A stretch of DNA of 64,000 bases from Parietichytrium sp. I65-24A (lineage: Eukaryota; Sar; Bigyra; Thraustochytrida; Thraustochytriidae), in NCBI GenBank assembly GCA_012862575.1, contig BLSF01000054.1:1-64000 (forward strand), in the 5' to 3' direction. A program made the position numbers and the translations under genes. Shown in pieces: positions 59,984-64,000 of this stretch (its first letter is position 1; every line of letters starts with the position of its first letter). The notes beneath the pieces were generated by a model. It saw only the letters and a list, made by a program, of their open reading frames with translations. It was not told where the DNA came from and made no database searches.

Positions 59984-62900
59984 TTATCTCACTATTGCGT
60001 CCTGTTCCCCCTTGAGTTGCAACATGGCCTCCAGGTGAGCAATTCGCGCTTCAAGGGCTTTCATCCCTTCCACAAGAAGCGGCACCAGCCTTGCGTACTG
60101 GACTGATTTTATGTCGTCACTTGACGAGGAAACAACCTGTGGTGTCACCTTCTCGACCTGTTGTGCGACAAATCCGAGTTGCTGTTTTCGAGATTCATCG
60201 CCTTTCATCCGAAAAGTCACTCCTTCGAGACTCAATACTTGCTGCAATGCGTCATTTGGAGCTAGTCTCCTGATATCAGCCTTGAGGCTCGCATCGCTAG
60301 CCTCGGAAAGGCCACCATCGACGCGCATGGGCCCAGCAATATGCATCTCCTTAATATTAAATAGTTTCGTTCCGTCGAGGCTGCCTCCAACGACCCAATT
60401 TTCGCCAAGAGAGATGTTTCCGCCAGCTGCAAACCCCGAGAGGGCCTGGACATTGACGGTCCCATTAGCTTCAATCGATAGATGTGTGCCATTACTTGCG
60501 CTGAGCGTTCCGTCGCTTTGGACACTAGCCACACGCGTTCGACCGGAGTCTTGATCAACGCCATCGCCATGGCCCAAACGGCTGAGTGTCAGGCTTCCCA
60601 TGGATACTGAGTGGTTGCCAAAAGCCAGGTCCCCGCCTGCTTCGAGTCTGGTCACATTTTGCAAGGTCACGTTGGTGAGCGAGGACGGATACACTGTCGA
60701 CCACCGCTTTCCGTCGAAAACGACAAGGCTATTGGAGTTTGGCGGCAGTAAAATATCTACGTCGGAGCTTTGTCCCTCGGTCGTCATCCTCACCTCTTGA
60801 GAATGCCGATTCGCCAGGAGTTTGATCGATCCAGCCCTCACTTGTGTTGATGCTGGCAGTTCGAAAGATTTGACGCCTGCCTTCGGTGTGGCTCCGCTGG
60901 AGAGCACAACGAAGGCAGCCGCGGCCGTCTTAATATCGTGTGCTGCTGTGGGTCCATCCGCGTCAATGTTTTTGGCGTCAAGGACCAAATCACTTTGCAG
61001 CTGTATTTGTTCCTCGAAAACAGTCGGCTTTTTCGCAAGCACTGTGCTGGCGGACAGTCGAATGCATTCGTCCAACGAAGCATTCTCAGGATCGTACACA
61101 CCGATGGACTCTGTCGAGAGACGAGGCACCGAAAGAGATGCGTTCGTTCCCTGCACCCTCACGGACGCGGTTGCAATCGCCAGAACCGGAATCTGTTGCT
61201 GCACGCTGACCAGAACGCCATCCTTTGATACCGCCACAGACGCGCCGCCATTCTCTTCCGGCGAAGACTGCAGGACAATCTGATCGTCAGGGCTGGTGAT
61301 CTGAATCGGCTTCCCTTTTGATGCCCGGAGCAGTACCTTCTCTGAGTCAAATGCTAGGGCGCCATCTCTAGCTTCGAGGCGGAGATCCCCTCCTGTAGAG
61401 CGAATGGCAACGTTGTGTTGTTCTTGTTGCTGCTGCTGCTGCTGCTCCACGAGCTGAAACTCAAGCGCGTTTCCCACCGTGAATGTTTTTGTCTTCGTCT
61501 GCGGATCCGCCGCCGACCCGGCAGACGCGGCGAGGCCAATCTCCCCAAATTGAAGTTGCCCACTTTTCACAGCTACTTGACCATCGACGGTCAGATTGGA
61601 CAGGACACGAACGTCTTGGCGAGGCGCAATGGACACAACATTTGGAACGTCAATTCCGGACTCCCCGGAGATCTTTACAAAGTCGGCCTCTTCTTCTTCT
61701 TCTTTGCCAGGGTCCGACGCCGCCTTGGAGGAAGTGAGCACAATCTGGTGCATCTCCGCGGACCCGATCGCAATTTGGCTTGCTGGAGACCCCTGAATTA
61801 GGCTGTTGATGATGTTGAGGGTGCCGGCGAAGGTCGAATTCCCCGTGACGTTCAAGCTTCCGGTGGAGATGCTCTGGGCGAAGGCGGGTCCGGCGAGCAC
61901 CGAGCCGCCGGTCACCGTGAGATTTCCCTGAGTGGACAGCGACCCGGCAGTCAGATTGGCTTTGACGTCGAGAGTCGTGGAAACTGAAACTGGCCCGAGC
62001 AAGGTCGCCGAAGCAGAGTCGCCGTCGATGCGGAACGCGCTGACCTCTGCCGAGTCGGACTTGATCATCAGCACGTTGAGCCCATCGTGGATCGTTGCGC
62101 CCCGTCGTAGAACCGCCGGCGCCGCCACGTCCAGCTCGCCGCTCTCAGCGGTCTGCGAGAGCACAGCCTTTCCCACTCGAATGGTGTCCCTGACGACGAG
62201 GTTGCCCCCGATCCCCACGCCACCGCCGACGACCAGGGCGCCCGACTCCACGGACTCGGACTGCTCTTGGCTCGCGAGGGCGAGGGGCCCGGCTATGGCT
62301 GCGCTGCCAGCCAGGTCAGTGCGCCCAGCAACCCGAAGAGTGCCCGTCCCTTCCACGACCAGGTCGGAGTCGATGGCCGTGATGCCTTTGGTCGCCGATA
62401 TGGCGCTCTTGGAGAGTATGGCGGCGTTCACGAGTATTTCCGACTTTGCCGGGTCGACGCGCAAGGCGGCGGGTTCCTGTGCTTGCCCTTGTCCTTGCCC
62501 TTGTCCTTGTCCTTGCCCCTGTTTGTTCGTCCTGACTTCCAAGACCCCCGCGCCGTCGAGTATCATGTCGCCGGCCACGGAGACAGCGCCGCTGACGACG
62601 TGCAAAGTGCCCTGGGCGGCGCTGAGCTTGCCCGCCACGGCCAGCGCGCCGGCGCCGGTCAGGTTGAGATCGCCGCCTCGTACGGCGAGGCCGGCCGCAA
62701 AGTCCGCGACGCCGGCGACGCGGAGCTCCTTGGCGACTTGCACGCTGTCCGCGAACTCGGCGCCGGCTGCGACGGAGAGCGCGCCGCCTTCGACTCGCAG
62801 GTCGCCTTTGCCGATCCTCAGCGGGCCGTCCTCCAGCAGCAGCGGGCCTCCCGCGACGCTGAGTCCCGCTGCGCCGCGCACGCTGACCGCTGCCGAGAAG

Positions 62901-63979
62901 TTGGCCTGCGCCGCCACCGCGAGCCCTCCGCCGGCGACCACGCTTCCCCGCGCGAGCACCAGGTCGCCGCCGCCCTCCAGCCTCAGCCCGCCTTCGCCGG
63001 CCACCCTGACGCCGTCGCGCGTGCCCACCTCCAGCGCGGCGGCGGTCAGCGTGGCCCTGGTCCGCGCACCCTGGTCGTCCGCGGCCGCCACGCCCAGCTC
63101 CAGCCGCGCGGCGACCCTGCCCGGCGCGGCCGCGCCCTCCACCAGCGATGTCACGCGTGTGAGCGTGGCGAACCCGGCGCCGTCGAACCCGGCCGCGTCC
63201 ACGCTGCCCAGCACGTCGTCCCGCGCCACGATCTGCGGCGCGTACGCGCTGGGTCCGCGCGCCCTGTGCAGCGCCACGCGCGCACCCCCCGCCGTCGATC
63301 CCGTCCCCGTCCCAGTCCCAGTCCCAATCCGCGCCACCACGACCGCGCCGTCCGCGTCCACGCGCACCGCGCGCGCCGGCGCCGCCGCGCTGACCTGCAC
63401 GCTCGCCTCGCGGGGGTCCTCAGCGCGTACCCCGCGTTTCGGGTCTGCCGCGCCGCCCCCGAACACGATCCCCAGCGCGCCCTCCTCGCGCGCGTCCAGC
63501 ACCAGGCTGGCCCATCTCCCATTGTTGTTGTTGTCGTTCTTGTCCTCGCTGACCTGGGCCAGGCGCAGCGCCGCGCACACCCCGGCGGCGGGCGCGGACC
63601 CCTGCGCGGACCCCGAGAGCTGGAGCACGGCGGGGCGGTCCGCGGCGGCGACGAGGACGTCCGCGGGCGCGTCCGCGGGAGAGGGGGCGTCCGCGCCCAC
63701 GGCGATGCGCCCCGTGTGGGAGAGGCGCAGCACGCGCGAGGACGGGCCGTCCCCGCCAACCATGAAAGACAGCTCGCGGTCCGCGGGGACGTGCGCGATG
63801 GCCGCCGCGCACGCGTCCCGAGCGTCGTGGAACTTGATGGTGCGCGCAGAGGTGTCCGCGGCCTCCGAGCGGAGCACGAAAGAGCACGGCTCGCGGTCGT
63901 CCTTCAGGCACCAGCCCACAGCGGACACCGTGGCGTACGCGGACGCCGCCGCCGCGCACCACACCACAGAAATGCGCAT
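59984..63979 (-). CDS. Secreted fibre-like protein with C-terminal S74 (endosialidase-type) chaperone/autoprotease domain
   Basis: A 1331-residue intronless frame opens at ATG with a signal peptide (MRISVVWCAAAASAYATVSA). Residues 300-1100 are a long run of short beta-repeats of the type L.V.G.L.V..G (GDLRVEGGALSVAAG, LTGAGALAVAGKLSA), as in phage tail fibres. The last 104 residues are a Peptidase_S74 intramolecular chaperone domain: SDASLKADIRRLAP, ALQQVLSLEGVTFRMKG, LGFVAQQVEKVTPQVV, VQYARLVPLLVEGMKALEAR. The Ser1228-Asp1229 bond with Lys1233 matches the Ser-Lys dyad that cuts the domain off after trimer folding in phage endosialidases and animal MYRF. A Gln-Gly run (62485-62520) and poly-Gln (about 61424-61447) are present. 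A trimeric extracellular fibre released by self-cleavage is the likely product. The function is unknown. Confidence 0.8.
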   Translation of the reverse strand: MRISVVWCAAAASAYATVSAVGWCLKDDREPCSFVLRSEAADTSARTIKFHDARDACAAAIAHVPADRELSFMVGGDGPSSRVLRLSHTGRIAVGADAPSPADAPADVLVAAADRPAVLQLSGSAQGSAPAAGVCAALRLAQVSEDKNDNNNNGRWASLVLDAREEGALGIVFGGGAADPKRGVRAEDPREASVQVSAAAPARAVRVDADGAVVVARIGTGTGTGTGSTAGGARVALHRARGPSAYAPQIVARDDVLGSVDAAGFDGAGFATLTRVTSLVEGAAAPGRVAARLELGVAAADDQGARTRATLTAAALEVGTRDGVRVAGEGGLRLEGGGDLVLARGSVVAGGGLAVAAQANFSAAVSVRGAAGLSVAGGPLLLEDGPLRIGKGDLRVEGGALSVAAGAEFADSVQVAKELRVAGVADFAAGLAVRGGDLNLTGAGALAVAGKLSAAQGTLHVVSGAVSVAGDMILDGAGVLEVRTNKQGQGQGQGQGQGQAQEPAALRVDPAKSEILVNAAILSKSAISATKGITAIDSDLVVEGTGTLRVAGRTDLAGSAAIAGPLALASQEQSESVESGALVVGGGVGIGGNLVVRDTIRVGKAVLSQTAESGELDVAAPAVLRRGATIHDGLNVLMIKSDSAEVSAFRIDGDSASATLLGPVSVSTTLDVKANLTAGSLSTQGNLTVTGGSVLAGPAFAQSISTGSLNVTGNSTFAGTLNIINSLIQGSPASQIAIGSAEMHQIVLTSSKAASDPGKEEEEEADFVKISGESGIDVPNVVSIAPRQDVRVLSNLTVDGQVAVKSGQLQFGEIGLAASAGSAADPQTKTKTFTVGNALEFQLVEQQQQQQQEQHNVAIRSTGGDLRLEARDGALAFDSEKVLLRASKGKPIQITSPDDQIVLQSSPEENGGASVAVSKDGVLVSVQQQIPVLAIATASVRVQGTNASLSVPRLSTESIGVYDPENASLDECIRLSASTVLAKKPTVFEEQIQLQSDLVLDAKNIDADGPTAAHDIKTAAAAFVVLSSGATPKAGVKSFELPASTQVRAGSIKLLANRHSQEVRMTTEGQSSDVDILLPPNSNSLVVFDGKRWSTVYPSSLTNVTLQNVTRLEAGGDLAFGNHSVSMGSLTLSRLGHGDGVDQDSGRTRVASVQSDGTLSASNGTHLSIEANGTVNVQALSGFAAGGNISLGENWVVGGSLDGTKLFNIKEMHIAGPMRVDGGLSEASDASLKADIRRLAPNDALQQVLSLEGVTFRMKGDESRKQQLGFVAQQVEKVTPQVVSSSSDDIKSVQYARLVPLLVEGMKALEARIAHLEAMLQLKGEQDAIVR

Positions 63980-64000
63980 CGTTCCCGGAACGACGCCAGA

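Overview
The window is nuclear DNA of a eukaryotic protist. Most genes are long and unbroken by introns. The few introns I can place are short (about 70-145 bp) with GT..AG ends. Gene content includes a flagellar outer-dynein-arm docking protein, the nuclear-pore protein gp210, a mitochondrial PDH-type kinase, a SNAPc-like subunit, an OSCA/TMEM63 channel and a CRT-like transporter. Together these point to a flagellated, free-living or saprotrophic unicell with mitochondria. A stramenopile such as a labyrinthulomycete would fit, but that lineage is an inference from gene style and cannot be fixed from this sequence alone. I saw no rRNA, tRNA, CRISPR array or intact mobile element.

Left third (1-16 kb), accessory in character: the 5' end of an intron-bearing leucine-rich-repeat gene; a degraded Ulp1-type protease fragment beside a 180-bp tandem repeat; an unrecognised gene with a broken frame; a one-pass membrane protein with a charged repeat tail; a glycosyltransferase-25 remnant; a membrane-anchored M6-type metalloprotease homologue that has lost its HEXXH motif; and two paralogous SGNH/PC-esterase-type membrane proteins. 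One of that pair appears broken and carries about 79 perfect copies of a hexanucleotide.

Middle (16-45 kb), mostly housekeeping: two hypothetical proteins, a ubiquitin-like protein, an eIF4H-like protein with two RRMs, HYPK, an outer-dynein-arm docking coiled coil, a SNAPC1-like protein, a HAD-family protein, TRM6, LSM5 (four short exons hidden in an apparently empty stretch), a PDK/BCKDK-type kinase, an alpha/beta hydrolase and a CRT-like transporter. Many of these sit as divergent pairs (eIF4H/HYPK, ODA docking/SNAPC1, HAD/TRM6, LSM5/PDK) separated by 1-2.4 kb spacers rich in microsatellites.

Right third (45-64 kb), very long intronless genes: TMEM63/OSCA, a secreted modular protein whose last module is cut short, NUP210, and a 1331-residue secreted fibre-like protein ending in a phage-type S74 intramolecular chaperone/autoprotease domain. 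The last is the most unusual gene of the window.
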